From Dryocola clanedunensis_A (lineage in GTDB: Bacteria; Pseudomonadota; Gammaproteobacteria; Enterobacterales; Enterobacteriaceae), in NCBI GenBank assembly GCA_038405435.1, contig JBBYHZ010000003.1: 64,000 bases of DNA; one strand, written 5' to 3'. The notes under the pieces were generated by a model that saw nothing but the letters and a program-made list of their open reading frames with translations, made no database searches and was not told the DNA's origin. The position numbers and the translations under genes are program-made. Numbering within the stretch: position 1 is the stretch's first letter; each line of letters begins with the position of its first letter. Positions 8,390 through 16,980 of this stretch are shown one piece after another.

Positions 8390-9529
8390 TTAATCCAGGC
8401 GGCGCTTCGTTTTCAGCGCCGTCAGGCCAATAAACATCACCGCCGAAGCGATCAAGAACAGCACGTTGACCACCAGCACCGTAGCAATGTTGCCCGCCAG
8501 AAACAGGCTTTGCAGCGTGCTGACGAAATAGCGCGCGGGGATAACGTAGGTCACGGCGCGGATAATCGCGGGCATGCTGTCTATCTGGAAAATAAACCCG
8601 GACAGCATGATCGACGGCAAAAACGCGGCGTTCAGCGCCACCTGAGCGGCGTTAAACTGGTTGCGCGTAATGGTGGAGATAAGTAAACCCATGCCCAGCG
8701 TGCTGAGCAGAAACAGGCTGGTGATCAGAAAAAGCAGCAGCAGCGACCCGCGATACGGCACGCCGAGAATAAACACCGATACCAGCATACACAGCAGCAT
8801 CGCCAGCATGCCCAGCACGTAGTAGGGCAGCAGCTTGCACAGCAGAAGCTCGGTGCGCGTCACCTGCGTCGAAAGCAGCGCTTCCATGGTGCCGCGCTCC
8901 CATTCGCGGGCAACGACCAGCGAGGTCAGGATTGCGCCAATCACCGTCATAATAATGGTTATCGCGCCCGGAATAATAAAGTGCTGGCTGATGGCGGCGG
9001 GGTTAAACCAGTAGCGTAGCTGGACGTCGATCAGCGGCTGAAACATCTCACCCCGATCTTCCGCCCGCTGCTGCTGCCAGATCTGCCAGATCCCCTCCAT
9101 GTAGCCCTGCACAAAGTTGGCGGTGTTCGGCTCGCTGCCGTCGGTGATCACCTGGATCGGCGCCGTCGCCCCGGCCCGGGCCATGTTCTGGGCGAAGTCG
9201 GTGGGGATGACCACCAGGCCGCGGATCTTCCCGGCCTGCATCAGCTGGATCAGCTGCTGGCGGTTATCGCTGATGGTGGGCTGAATGTAGGGCGAGGCGC
9301 TGATGGTATGGGTGAAGTCCAGCGCCTCCTCGCTCTGCTGCTCAATCAGCACGCCGACGTGCAGGCGGCTGGAGTCGAGGTTTATCCCGTAGCCAAAGAT
9401 AAACAGCAGCAGCAGGGGGATGACCACCGCAATCAGCCAGCTGCTCGGGTCGCGCACAATCTGACGGGTCTCCTTCACGCACAGGGCGCGGACGCGCCGC
9501 CACGAGACAAACTGGCTATGCTCGCTCAT
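8390..9529 (-). CDS. ybhS: ABC exporter permease YbhS
   Basis: An ABC-2 permease of 379 residues (377 in E. coli) with the conserved stretch SWRRVRALCVKETRQIVRDP before the first membrane helix. The chosen ATG overlaps the end of ybhF by 14 bases. A longer reading frame extends upstream inside ybhF, but those residues have no counterpart in E. coli. It forms the exporter channel with YbhR. Confidence 0.94.
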   Translation of the reverse strand: MSEHSQFVSWRRVRALCVKETRQIVRDPSSWLIAVVIPLLLLFIFGYGINLDSSRLHVGVLIEQQSEEALDFTHTISASPYIQPTISDNRQQLIQLMQAGKIRGLVVIPTDFAQNMARAGATAPIQVITDGSEPNTANFVQGYMEGIWQIWQQQRAEDRGEMFQPLIDVQLRYWFNPAAISQHFIIPGAITIIMTVIGAILTSLVVAREWERGTMEALLSTQVTRTELLLCKLLPYYVLGMLAMLLCMLVSVFILGVPYRGSLLLLFLITSLFLLSTLGMGLLISTITRNQFNAAQVALNAAFLPSIMLSGFIFQIDSMPAIIRAVTYVIPARYFVSTLQSLFLAGNIATVLVVNVLFLIASAVMFIGLTALKTKRRLD

Positions 9530-11264
9530 CGTCATGCTCCTCATCCCAGCGGTGGATAAGCGTAATAAACGCCTGCTCCATGGTCGGATCCGCCTGCTCG
9601 TCGTTCGCGGCCTGCTGCTTGAGATCGTCCGGCGTGCCGCTGGCGATAAGCTTGCCACGGTAAACCAGCCCGATGCGATCGCAGTATTCCGCCTCGTCCA
9701 TAAAGTGCGTGGTGACCATCACAGTGACGCCTTTTTCTACCATGCTGTTGATGTGCAGCCAGAATTCGCGGCGGGTGATGGGATCAACGCCCGAGGTTGG
9801 CTCGTCCAGAAACAGAATGTCCGGCTCGTGCATCAGCGAGCAGGCCAGCGCCAGGCGCTGCTTGAAGCCGAGCGGCAGGGCGTCCGTCTGGCTGTTAAAA
9901 ATCGGCTGGAGGTTAAACGCCTCGCTCATGCGCCCGATCTTCTCCTCCTGTGCCTTACCGCGCAGGCCGTAAACGCCGGAGAAAAAGCGCAGGTTCTGCG
10001 CCACCGTCAGGTTGCCGTAGAGGGAAAATTTTTGTGCCATATAGCCCAGGTGCTGACGCGCCTTGCCGGAGCTGGTTTTCAAATCCATATCCAGCACCAG
10101 CGCCTTGCCCGAAGTCGGCACCAGCAGCCCGCACATCATCTTGAAGGTGGTGGACTTGCCCGCGCCGTTTGGCCCGAGCAGGCCGAAAATTTCTCCGCGC
10201 TGCACGGTAAAATCTACGTGGTCGGTAGCCGCGAAATCACCGAATTTTTTGGTCAGCTGTTTTGCTTCAATGACCGTTTCGTCGTGGCTGCCCTCGACGG
10301 TATGCAGGATTTCACCGAGCGGCGACTCCTGTTCGCCCGCGCCGCCCAGCAAATCGATAAACGCATCTTCAAAGCGCGGTTCGGTTTGCGCGATATGTTC
10401 AGGAGGTAAATTGAGCGCTTTGGCAAGCTCGTCCAGGGTAGCGTCTTTGGCGAGGATAAGCCGCACCGAGCGGCCCTGAATCACGCCGTCGCTTACCTGC
10501 GGCAGCCTGAGCGCCCGTTGCAGCAGCCTGCGGTTGTTTTCCTCGCCGTGGCTGACCAGCAGCGACCTTCCGGCCATTTTCTGCGTCAGCTCCTTCGGCG
10601 CGCCGTGGTACAGCAGCTCGCCTTCGTTCATCAGCAGCACATCCCGGCACTGCTCGGCTTCGTCTAGGTAGGACGTACTCCACAGGATCAGCATTCCTTC
10701 GCCCGCCAGCTCGTGCACCATCTGCCACAGCTCACGGCGGGAGATGGGGTCAACGCCCACGCCCGGCTCATCGAGCAGCAGCACTTTCGGCTGGCCGACC
10801 AGGGTACAGGCCAGGCCAAGCTTCTGCTTCATGCCGCCGGAAAGTTTCCCCGCCAGGCGGGCGGTAAACGGCCCGAGAGAGGTAAATTCCAGCAGCCTTT
10901 TGAAGGTTGATTCGCGAGTTTCCCCCGTCACGCCGCGCAGGTCCGCATAGAGGTTTAAGTTTTCCATTACCGTCAGATCTTCATACAGCCCAAACTTCTG
11001 CGGCATGTAACCCAGCACGGCGTGCAGGGCGCGGTCGTCTTTAATGGGATCGAGACCGATAACCTGAGCGCTGCCCTCCGTGGGCTTCAGCAGCCCGGCC
11101 AGCATGCGCATCAGCGTGGTTTTTCCCGCGCCGTCCGGGCCAACCAGCCCGGTGACCTCTCCGGCGTGAATTTCGCAGTCCAGGCTGGCGACGGCGGGCT
11201 TATCCATGCCGGGAAAGCTTTTCATCAGCTGCTGAAGGCGGACGATCCCGTCATTGCTGCTCAT
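9516..11264 (-). CDS. ybhF: ABC exporter ATPase YbhF (fused duplicated ATPase)
   Basis: 582 residues with two ATP-binding domains in one chain. Domain 1 has Walker A GPDGAGKTT near residue 37, signature LSGGMKQK and Walker B VLLLDEPGVGVD. Domain 2 has Walker A GPNGAGKST near residue 363 and Walker B ILFLDEPTSGVD, but its signature reads LPLGFKQR instead of LSGGQ, as in E. coli. Only one of the two composite sites is therefore expected to be canonical. It energises YbhS/YbhR. The start overlaps the end of ybhG by 14 bases. Confidence 0.95.
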   Translation of the reverse strand: MSSNDGIVRLQQLMKSFPGMDKPAVASLDCEIHAGEVTGLVGPDGAGKTTLMRMLAGLLKPTEGSAQVIGLDPIKDDRALHAVLGYMPQKFGLYEDLTVMENLNLYADLRGVTGETRESTFKRLLEFTSLGPFTARLAGKLSGGMKQKLGLACTLVGQPKVLLLDEPGVGVDPISRRELWQMVHELAGEGMLILWSTSYLDEAEQCRDVLLMNEGELLYHGAPKELTQKMAGRSLLVSHGEENNRRLLQRALRLPQVSDGVIQGRSVRLILAKDATLDELAKALNLPPEHIAQTEPRFEDAFIDLLGGAGEQESPLGEILHTVEGSHDETVIEAKQLTKKFGDFAATDHVDFTVQRGEIFGLLGPNGAGKSTTFKMMCGLLVPTSGKALVLDMDLKTSSGKARQHLGYMAQKFSLYGNLTVAQNLRFFSGVYGLRGKAQEEKIGRMSEAFNLQPIFNSQTDALPLGFKQRLALACSLMHEPDILFLDEPTSGVDPITRREFWLHINSMVEKGVTVMVTTHFMDEAEYCDRIGLVYRGKLIASGTPDDLKQQAANDEQADPTMEQAFITLIHRWDEEHDDERA

Positions 11265-12258
11265 GCTGCTGCCCGCCTTCGAAGCTCACGGTCACCGGCA
11301 TGCCCTGGCGCAGCGAATCGTCGGCATCCGTGACTATGATGCGCAGGCGATAGACCAGGTCGGTGCGCAGGTCGGGCGTTTCGACGGTTTTCGGGGTGAA
11401 CTCAGCGGTAGGGGAGACGAAGCCGATTTTGCCCCGGTAAGGCTTATCCGGCCGCCCGTCGGTATAAATCTGCACTTCGGAGCCGGGTTTAGCCTGATTC
11501 AGGCTGGCTTCGTTGACGTAGGCGCGAACCCAGACGGGGCGGGTGAGGGAAAGTGTGAGTACCGTACTGCCTGCGTTAAGCATGCTGCCCGGCTCCACGG
11601 CGCGGGTAAGCAGGGTGCCGTTGGAAGGGGCGATGAGGGTGGTGTCCTGCAAATCAAGCCGGGCCTGGGCAAGCTGCGCTTTGGCCTGCTGCAGGCTGGC
11701 CTGCGCCTGGGCAATTTCCTGCGGGCGGTTGCCGGTGCGGTACTGGCTGAGCTTATCTTTCGCGGCCTTCAGGGTGGCTTTTGCCTGCTCGCTCGAAGAA
11801 CGGGCATTTTCCAGATCGTTTGCGGAAATCACCCGGGTGGCCCACAGCCCCTGCTGGCGCTGATAGAAGTTCTGGGCGTAGTCAAAGGCGGCCTGCGCCT
11901 GGTTAACCTGGGCGGCGGCCTGGGCTATCTCTTCATCGCGGTAGCCCGCTATCACCAGGTCGTACTTCGCCTGGGCGGCCGCCACGTTGGCCTCGGCCTG
12001 CAGCAGCGCGTTGTCGTAAGGGCCCTGATCCAGCACGCCCAGCGGCTCGCCCGCCTTTATGGCGTCGCCCTCATCAACGTTGAGCGCCGCCAGACGTCCG
12101 CCGACGCGGAAGCTCATATTGACGGTGCGAATATCAACGTTACCGTACAGCGTCAGCGGTCTGTCCTGCTGGCTTCGGTACCACATCCAGCCACCCACGC
12201 AGGCGGCCAGCAGCGCAATAATAACAATCACAACAACGGCGGGCTTTTTACCTTTCAT
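11251..12258 (-). CDS. ybhG: Membrane fusion protein YbhG (HlyD family)
   Basis: 335 residues with an N-terminal membrane anchor VVVIVIIALLAACVGGWMWY, then lipoyl-type half-motifs around a long Ala/Gln/Lys-rich coiled coil (about residues 75-210) and a beta-barrel domain. This is the periplasmic adaptor that would link YbhFSR to an outer membrane channel. AAGGATGAGCAAGG precedes the ATG. It is the first gene of the operon here; in E. coli the TetR-type repressor cecR precedes it. Confidence 0.95.
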   Translation of the reverse strand: MKGKKPAVVVIVIIALLAACVGGWMWYRSQQDRPLTLYGNVDIRTVNMSFRVGGRLAALNVDEGDAIKAGEPLGVLDQGPYDNALLQAEANVAAAQAKYDLVIAGYRDEEIAQAAAQVNQAQAAFDYAQNFYQRQQGLWATRVISANDLENARSSSEQAKATLKAAKDKLSQYRTGNRPQEIAQAQASLQQAKAQLAQARLDLQDTTLIAPSNGTLLTRAVEPGSMLNAGSTVLTLSLTRPVWVRAYVNEASLNQAKPGSEVQIYTDGRPDKPYRGKIGFVSPTAEFTPKTVETPDLRTDLVYRLRIIVTDADDSLRQGMPVTVSFEGGQQHEQQ

Positions 12259-12563
12259 CCTTGCTCATCCTTATGACGGGTCAGCGGGTAATATTTATTC
12301 CGTGAATAGAACATTATACGCTTAACCTTCACTAATGCATGGGCATGACGCAGAGGAAACGCCTGAGCGGCCGCCCTGCGGGCGGGGATTAACGCACCGG
12401 CCGGGCATATTTACGAGAATTTGTGCGGAGTATCACAAAAGCTGCTACACTGCGCCCCTTACGGCACCGTGGTTTGTGCCCCTCTACTCGCCAGGAGACT
12501 GGCGTCATATGAACCCCTGGAAACTACACCGCGAAGCGCGGTCAGGGCGATTCTGGAGTACCT
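12259..12563. other. Divergent ybhG/rhlE intergenic region without cecR
   Basis: About 305 bases between the starts of ybhG (leftward) and rhlE (rightward). In E. coli the regulator gene cecR (about 220 codons) lies here. No reading frame resembling a TetR-type protein remains. The rhlE side contains a GC-rich hairpin CCGCCC-TG-CGGGCGG at about 12371-12385, a second hairpin CGCCAG-GAGA-CTGGCG at about 12489-12504, a small hairpin around CGCGAAGCGCG, and a 21-codon ORF that overlaps the rhlE start. Confidence 0.7.
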
Positions 12564-12574
12564 ATGTCTTTTGA
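12509..12574 (+). CDS. Possible 21-codon upstream ORF overlapping rhlE
   Basis: ATG at 12509 opens a 21-codon frame that begins MNPWKLHREARSG and stops at TGA 12572-12574, eight bases inside rhlE in another frame. AGGAG at 12493-12497 lies 11 bases before the ATG, within the stem-loop CGCCAGGAGACTGGCG. Such overlap could couple translation to rhlE. The longer frame that contains it has no supporting features. Whether it is translated is unknown. Confidence 0.3.
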   Translation: MNPWKLHREARSGRFWSTYVF

Positions 12575-13934
12575 TTCTCTCGGCCTGAATGCCGATATTC
12601 TGCGTGCGGTGGAAGAGCAGGGCTATCGTGAGCCTACCCCAATCCAGCGCCAGGCGATCCCGGTAGTCTTAGCAGGCCGTGACCTGATGGCCAGTGCCCA
12701 GACCGGCACCGGCAAAACCGCAGGCTTTACCCTGCCGCTGCTGCAGCGCCTGGTGGACAACCAGCCGCATGCCAAAGGCCGCCGTCCCGTGCGCGCCCTG
12801 ATCCTGACCCCAACCCGCGAGCTGGCAGCGCAGATTGGTGAAAACGTCCGTGATTACAGCAAATATTTAGATCTCCGCTCGCTGGTAGTCTTCGGCGGCG
12901 TGAGCATCAACCCACAGATGATGAAGCTGCGCAGCGGCGTAGACGTGCTGGTGGCAACGCCTGGCCGCCTGCTGGATCTGGAACACCAGAACGCCGTGAA
13001 GCTCGACCAGGTCGAAATCCTGGTGCTGGACGAAGCTGACCGCATGCTGGACATGGGCTTCATCCACGACATCCGCCGCGTGCTGGCAAAACTGCCTGCC
13101 CGTCGCCAGAACCTGCTGTTCTCCGCAACGTTCTCCGATGAAATTAAAGGCCTGGCAGAAAAACTGCTGCACAATCCTGAAGAAGTGTCCGTGGCGCGCC
13201 GCAACACCGCTTCAGAGCAGGTGACCCAGTACGTTCACTTTGTGGATAAAAAACGCAAAAGAGAGCTGCTGTCGCAGATGATCGGCGAAGGCAACTGGCA
13301 GCAGGTGCTGGTCTTCACCCGTACCAAACACGGGGCGAACCACCTGGCGGAACAGCTGGGTAAAGACGGCATTACCGCCGCCGCTATCCACGGTAACAAG
13401 AGTCAGGGCGCCCGTACCCGCGCGCTGGCCGACTTCAAAAGCGGCGGCATTCGCGTGCTGGTGGCGACCGATATCGCCGCCCGCGGCCTGGATATCGAAG
13501 AGCTGCCGCACGTGGTGAACTACGAGCTGCCGAACGTGCCGGAAGATTACGTTCACCGTATCGGCCGTACCGGTCGCGCTGCGGCAACGGGTCAGGCTCT
13601 GTCCCTGGTCTGCGTCGATGAACACAAACTGCTGCGCGATATCGAACGCGTGCTGAAGCGTGAAGTGCCGCGCATGGCAATTCCTGGCTATGAAGTGGAC
13701 CCGTCCATTCCAGCCGAACCTATCGTGAACGGCCGCCAGCAGCAGCGTGGCGGTGGCGGACGCGGTGGTCAGGGCCAGGGCCAACGTCGTGGTGGCAACG
13801 GTAGCAGCAGCGCACCGTCCGACCGCAGCGGCGCACCGCGTCGTCAGTCCCGTCCTCAGGGCGACGGCGCGGCGAAACCTGCCGGTGCGAACGGCCGTCG
13901 TCGTCCACCGCGCAAGCCGTCAGCCTCTAACTAA
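12564..13934 (+). CDS. rhlE: ATP-dependent RNA helicase RhlE
   Basis: A DEAD-box helicase of 456 residues acting in ribosome maturation and RNA turnover. Motifs in order: Q-motif TPIQRQ (25-30), Walker A AQTGTGKT (45-52), PTRELA, DEAD within LVLDEADRMLDMGF, SAT in LFSATF, and HRIGRTGR. The C-terminal 75 residues are Gly/Arg/Gln-rich and basic, an RNA-binding tail typical of RhlE. GGAG precedes the ATG. A clear terminator follows at 13968. Confidence 0.97.
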   Translation: MSFDSLGLNADILRAVEEQGYREPTPIQRQAIPVVLAGRDLMASAQTGTGKTAGFTLPLLQRLVDNQPHAKGRRPVRALILTPTRELAAQIGENVRDYSKYLDLRSLVVFGGVSINPQMMKLRSGVDVLVATPGRLLDLEHQNAVKLDQVEILVLDEADRMLDMGFIHDIRRVLAKLPARRQNLLFSATFSDEIKGLAEKLLHNPEEVSVARRNTASEQVTQYVHFVDKKRKRELLSQMIGEGNWQQVLVFTRTKHGANHLAEQLGKDGITAAAIHGNKSQGARTRALADFKSGGIRVLVATDIAARGLDIEELPHVVNYELPNVPEDYVHRIGRTGRAAATGQALSLVCVDEHKLLRDIERVLKREVPRMAIPGYEVDPSIPAEPIVNGRQQQRGGGGRGGQGQGQRRGGNGSSSAPSDRSGAPRRQSRPQGDGAAKPAGANGRRRPPRKPSASN

Positions 13935-13967
13935 TTAGTTTTTGGTTCGGCTTTGCCAACTCATTAA

Positions 13968-13996
13968 GAGGCGCTAACATAGCGCCTCTTTTTTTT
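13968..13996 (+). terminator. Rho-independent terminator of rhlE
   Basis: GAGGCGCT and AGCGCCTC form an 8-bp stem with the loop AACAT, followed by eight T residues. It separates rhlE from dusC, whose ATG is only 12 bases further on. Confidence 0.93.
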
Positions 13997-14008
13997 ACGG
14001 AAAATATC

Positions 14009-14941
14009 ATGCGTGTACTGCTCGCGCCGATGGAAGGGGTTCTCGACTCGCTGGTCCGTGAACTCTTAACCGAGGTGAATGATTACGACCTGTGTATCAC
14101 CGAGTTTCTGCGCGTGGTCGACCAGCTTTTGCCGGTAAAATCCTTCCACAGGCTCTGCCCTGAGCTGCTGCATAACAGCCGTACGCCGTCCGGCACGCTG
14201 GTTCGCGTCCAGCTGCTTGGCCAGCATCCGCAATGGCTGGCTGAAAACGCAGCCCGCGCCGTGGAGCTGGGCTCATGGGGGGTAGATCTCAACTGTGGAT
14301 GCCCGTCGAAGCTGGTCAACGGCAGCGGCGGTGGAGCGACGCTTTTAAAAGACCCCGAGCTGATTTACCGTGGCGCAAAAGCCATGCGCGAAGCCGTGCC
14401 TGCTGAACTGCCGGTCACGGTGAAAATTCGACTTGGCTGGGACAGCGGCGCGCGCCAGTTTGAAATTGCCGATGCGGTAGAGCAGGCGGGGGCTACGGAG
14501 CTGGTGGTTCACGGGCGGACGAAAGAAGACGGCTATAAAGCGGAGCTGATCAACTGGGCGGCAATCGGCGAAATTCGCCAGCGCCTGACGATTCCGGTTA
14601 TCGCCAACGGTGAAATCTGGGACTGGCAAAGCGCGCAGGACTGTCTGGCAGCAACGGGCTGCGACTCGGTGATGATTGGCCGTGGCGCGCTGAACGTGCC
14701 GAACCTCAGCCGGGTGATTAAGTACCATGAGCCGAGAATGCCGTGGCCGGAGGTCATCAGGCTGCTGCAAAAATACAGCAGGCTGGAGAAGCAGGGCGAC
14801 ACCGGTCTGTATCACGTTGCGCGCATCAAGCAGTGGCTGGGGTATTTACGCAAAGAGTACGCGGAAGCGACGGGCTTATTTGCTGAAATCCGCACGCTGA
14901 AGCATTCGGCGGATATTGCACGGGTGATTGGAAAACTTTAA
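14009..14941 (+). CDS. dusC: tRNA-dihydrouridine(16) synthase DusC
   Basis: A flavin-dependent enzyme of 310 residues that reduces U16 in tRNA. The FMN-binding TIM barrel begins LLAPMEGV. The catalytic Cys98 lies in LNCGCPSKLVNGSGGG, and VHGRTKEDGY and VIANGEIWDW are further family signatures. In E. coli K-12 dusC (yohI) is near 48 min, next to mdtQ and yohF; here it is the left edge of that same block, directly after the rhlE terminator. Confidence 0.96.
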   Translation: MRVLLAPMEGVLDSLVRELLTEVNDYDLCITEFLRVVDQLLPVKSFHRLCPELLHNSRTPSGTLVRVQLLGQHPQWLAENAARAVELGSWGVDLNCGCPSKLVNGSGGGATLLKDPELIYRGAKAMREAVPAELPVTVKIRLGWDSGARQFEIADAVEQAGATELVVHGRTKEDGYKAELINWAAIGEIRQRLTIPVIANGEIWDWQSAQDCLAATGCDSVMIGRGALNVPNLSRVIKYHEPRMPWPEVIRLLQKYSRLEKQGDTGLYHVARIKQWLGYLRKEYAEATGLFAEIRTLKHSADIARVIGKL

Positions 14942-14971
14942 TTTTTGGTGGATGACTGCTGTAGCCGCCCC

Positions 14972-15001
14972 GTAGGTCGGATAAGCGCAGCGTCATCCGA
15001 C
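14972..15001. repeat. REP element after dusC
   Basis: GTAGGTCGGATAAGCG followed by CAGCGTCATCCGAC forms the REP hairpin with arms GTCGGAT and ATCCGAC. Short degenerate copies of CCGACATT follow up to about 15035. It lies between the convergent ends of dusC and the LysR gene. Confidence 0.8.
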
Positions 15002-15041
15002 ATTTAATCCGACATTCCAGCCGACATTTCATCCGGCGAAA

Positions 15042-15938
15042 TTAACCCACCAAACGCTTTATAAATCCCCGTACCCACATCAGCGCCGCATCGCTGTTGT
15101 GCCGCTGATGCCATAGCAATGCCACTTCCAACGGCGCGACCGGCAGCGGTACCGGGCTGGATTTCAGGCCCCATGTCTGCTGCCAGCTCTCGCTTAACCC
15201 CTGCGGCACGGTTGTCAGTGCGGGCATCTGCATCAGCAGGCCCGGCAGGGCGGCGAAGTGCGGCGTGGTATAGCAAACCTCTCTTTTCTGGCCCTGCTTC
15301 GCCAGCAGTGTATCTATATGGCTGCTGGTGGCGATATGTTCCTGTTCCGTCCAGGTTGCGGCCGTCAGGGGAGCTGTCAGGGATAGCTGTGAAGGATGCC
15401 ACAGCGTAGCAAACTCCATCTGCGTGAGGACTTCGCGCTCCATCCAGCGCGCGGACTGGTTCGCCACGCTTATCGCCATATCCAGATCGCCGCCTTCCAG
15501 ACGCTGCGCGTCGGTAAACGGGTCGCTCGCTACCACATTAAGATGTACGCCGGGTGCGGCTTCGCGCAGGGCCGGCACGAGGCGCGGCATCAGCCACATC
15601 TCCACCCAGTCGGTCATGCCGACGGTAACGGTCACCTTCGCGCTGGCAGGAGTAAACTCAGCCTGCTGGAACAGGGCGCTTTGCAGCTGCTCAAGCAGCG
15701 GCATCAGTTCGGTGTGTAATTCTATGGCGCGGGCGGTGGGCTGCATCCGGTGGCCGCTGCGGATAAACAACTGGTCGTCGAACATTTCCCGCAGGCGGGC
15801 CAGGGAGCCGCTCACCGCAGGTTGCCCCAGGTGCAGCTTGTCTGCCGCAAGCGAAACGCTTTGTTCGCGAAACAGCACCGCAAACGCGATCAGCAGGTTG
15901 AGGTCTATTTTGCGAAAATCATTCTCTTTGATAGTCAT
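15042..15938 (-). CDS. LysR-family transcriptional regulator
   Basis: 298 residues. The N-terminal winged helix-turn-helix reads DLNLLIAFAVLFREQSVSLAADKL, then LGQPAVSGSLARLRE, with FDDQLFIRSGHRMQPTARA completing the domain. The rest is a LysR-type effector-binding domain of the NodD/LeuO-like subgroup (WVEMWLMPRLVPAL). The ATG with GGAGAAAT upstream was chosen over a longer frame that would start 59 codons earlier. Target and ligand are unknown; it faces away from yohP and the methyltransferase gene. Confidence 0.85.
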   Translation of the reverse strand: MTIKENDFRKIDLNLLIAFAVLFREQSVSLAADKLHLGQPAVSGSLARLREMFDDQLFIRSGHRMQPTARAIELHTELMPLLEQLQSALFQQAEFTPASAKVTVTVGMTDWVEMWLMPRLVPALREAAPGVHLNVVASDPFTDAQRLEGGDLDMAISVANQSARWMEREVLTQMEFATLWHPSQLSLTAPLTAATWTEQEHIATSSHIDTLLAKQGQKREVCYTTPHFAALPGLLMQMPALTTVPQGLSESWQQTWGLKSSPVPLPVAPLEVALLWHQRHNSDAALMWVRGFIKRLVG

Positions 15939-16045
15939 TATTTCTCCAATCAGCTGGAGCGATAATACTGCCTGAAGGGAGAGGGGACAAGGCCGGAGAG
16001 TGTGACAGGGTGTTGGGTGCCAGCCTTCGGCACCCCGTTCACGCT

Positions 16046-16129
16046 TTAGAAAATCATTTTGAATACGCCGGTGACGACCAGTAAGCCAATAATAAAGATG
16101 ATTAGAATTGCCCATAGCAGAATTTTCAT
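16046..16129 (-). CDS. yohP: Small membrane protein YohP (27 aa)
   Basis: A 27-codon gene starting MKILLWAILIIF and ending GVFKMIF. It is essentially one hydrophobic helix with a Lys near each end and differs from E. coli YohP as I recall it at about three positions. GGGAG lies just before the ATG. E. coli YohP is a stress-related single-span inner membrane protein used to study signal-recognition-particle targeting; its function is not established. It keeps its neighbourhood with dusC and mdtQ. Confidence 0.88.
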   Translation of the reverse strand: MKILLWAILIIFIIGLLVVTGVFKMIF

Positions 16130-16242
16130 TGGTGCTCCCTTATCTAACGGCTTGTGTTTATTGAGTATAGGCAAGGATGCGCGAAGCGGGGGGAGTTGCC
16201 TCCCCGTGAACGGAAAAAGTTGGAAAAAAGTTGGGCTGGCAG

Positions 16243-16980
16243 TCAGACGGCGGGCTTACGGGCGGCAAGCAGGAAAATCATCGGGCGTTCTTTTTCTTCA
16301 TCCAGCGCAGGATTGGCGGCGATTTGGTCGGCGTCGGGACCCCATTCGTCCAGCTTTTCGATGACGAAGCCGCTGGCGATAAGCGCGTTAATCCAGGTGG
16401 CAAGTTTGCGGTGCTGCTTCTTCACGCCGTCGGCAAACCAGTTGCTGATGCGCTCGCCCTCCTGCTGGTAATGGTTCACCGGCCAGGATTTTTGCCCGGT
16501 CTGGTCCGCCAGCCAGCCCTGGCGCAGCGCGGCGGTATAAATCGGGTGTTCGGCGGAAAAGACCAGCCTGCCGCCTGGCGTCAGCGCTTCGAATACCGTG
16601 CTGAACAGCGCCGGGATATTTTCCAGATAGTGCAGGGCCAGCGAGCTGTAAACAAGATCGACGCTTTCACTCGGCAGCCGTAGCTGTTCCAGATCTTCAC
16701 GGCGGTAGATAATCCCTTCGCCTGAAGTCATCTCCCGCGCTTTCTCCAGCATTTTGACCGAGACGTCCAGCCCCAGCACTTCTGCGGCGCCCCGATCGCG
16801 GGCATAGCGGCAAAACCAGCCGTAGCCGCAGCCCAAATCCACCACTTTTTTACCTGCTAACTCAGGCAAAAGGGTTTGCATGGTGGCCCATTCCGGCGCG
16901 CCGTCCAGCCCCTTTATCGAGCGGTCGAGCGTGGCGTAACCTTCAAAAAACGCCGGGTTGTCGTAGATATTCTGTGTCAT
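16243..16980 (-). CDS. Class I SAM-dependent methyltransferase
   Basis: 245 residues. SAM-binding motif I is VVDLGCGYGWFCRYA (about residues 46-60), motif II LGLDVSVKMLEKA, and DLVYSSLALHYLEN is the post-II region typical of small-molecule methyltransferases (Methyltransf_11/25). The ATG preceded by AGGAGTGGCA was chosen; a longer frame upstream has no ribosome site. Substrate unknown. It is not a standard neighbour of yohP/mdtQ in E. coli, so it may be an accessory insertion in the block. Confidence 0.85.
   Translation of the reverse strand: MTQNIYDNPAFFEGYATLDRSIKGLDGAPEWATMQTLLPELAGKKVVDLGCGYGWFCRYARDRGAAEVLGLDVSVKMLEKAREMTSGEGIIYRREDLEQLRLPSESVDLVYSSLALHYLENIPALFSTVFEALTPGGRLVFSAEHPIYTAALRQGWLADQTGQKSWPVNHYQQEGERISNWFADGVKKQHRKLATWINALIASGFVIEKLDEWGPDADQIAANPALDEEKERPMIFLLAARKPAV

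Noticed and set aside
9534..10409. 291-codon plus-strand frame opposite ybhF
   Set aside because: Antisense to the ATPase domains; composition is typical of a reverse-strand frame and no ribosome site is present.
12335..12574. 79-codon plus-strand frame upstream of rhlE
   Set aside because: No ribosome site at its start and no recognisable content. Only its last 21 codons, from the ATG at 12509, deserve notice.
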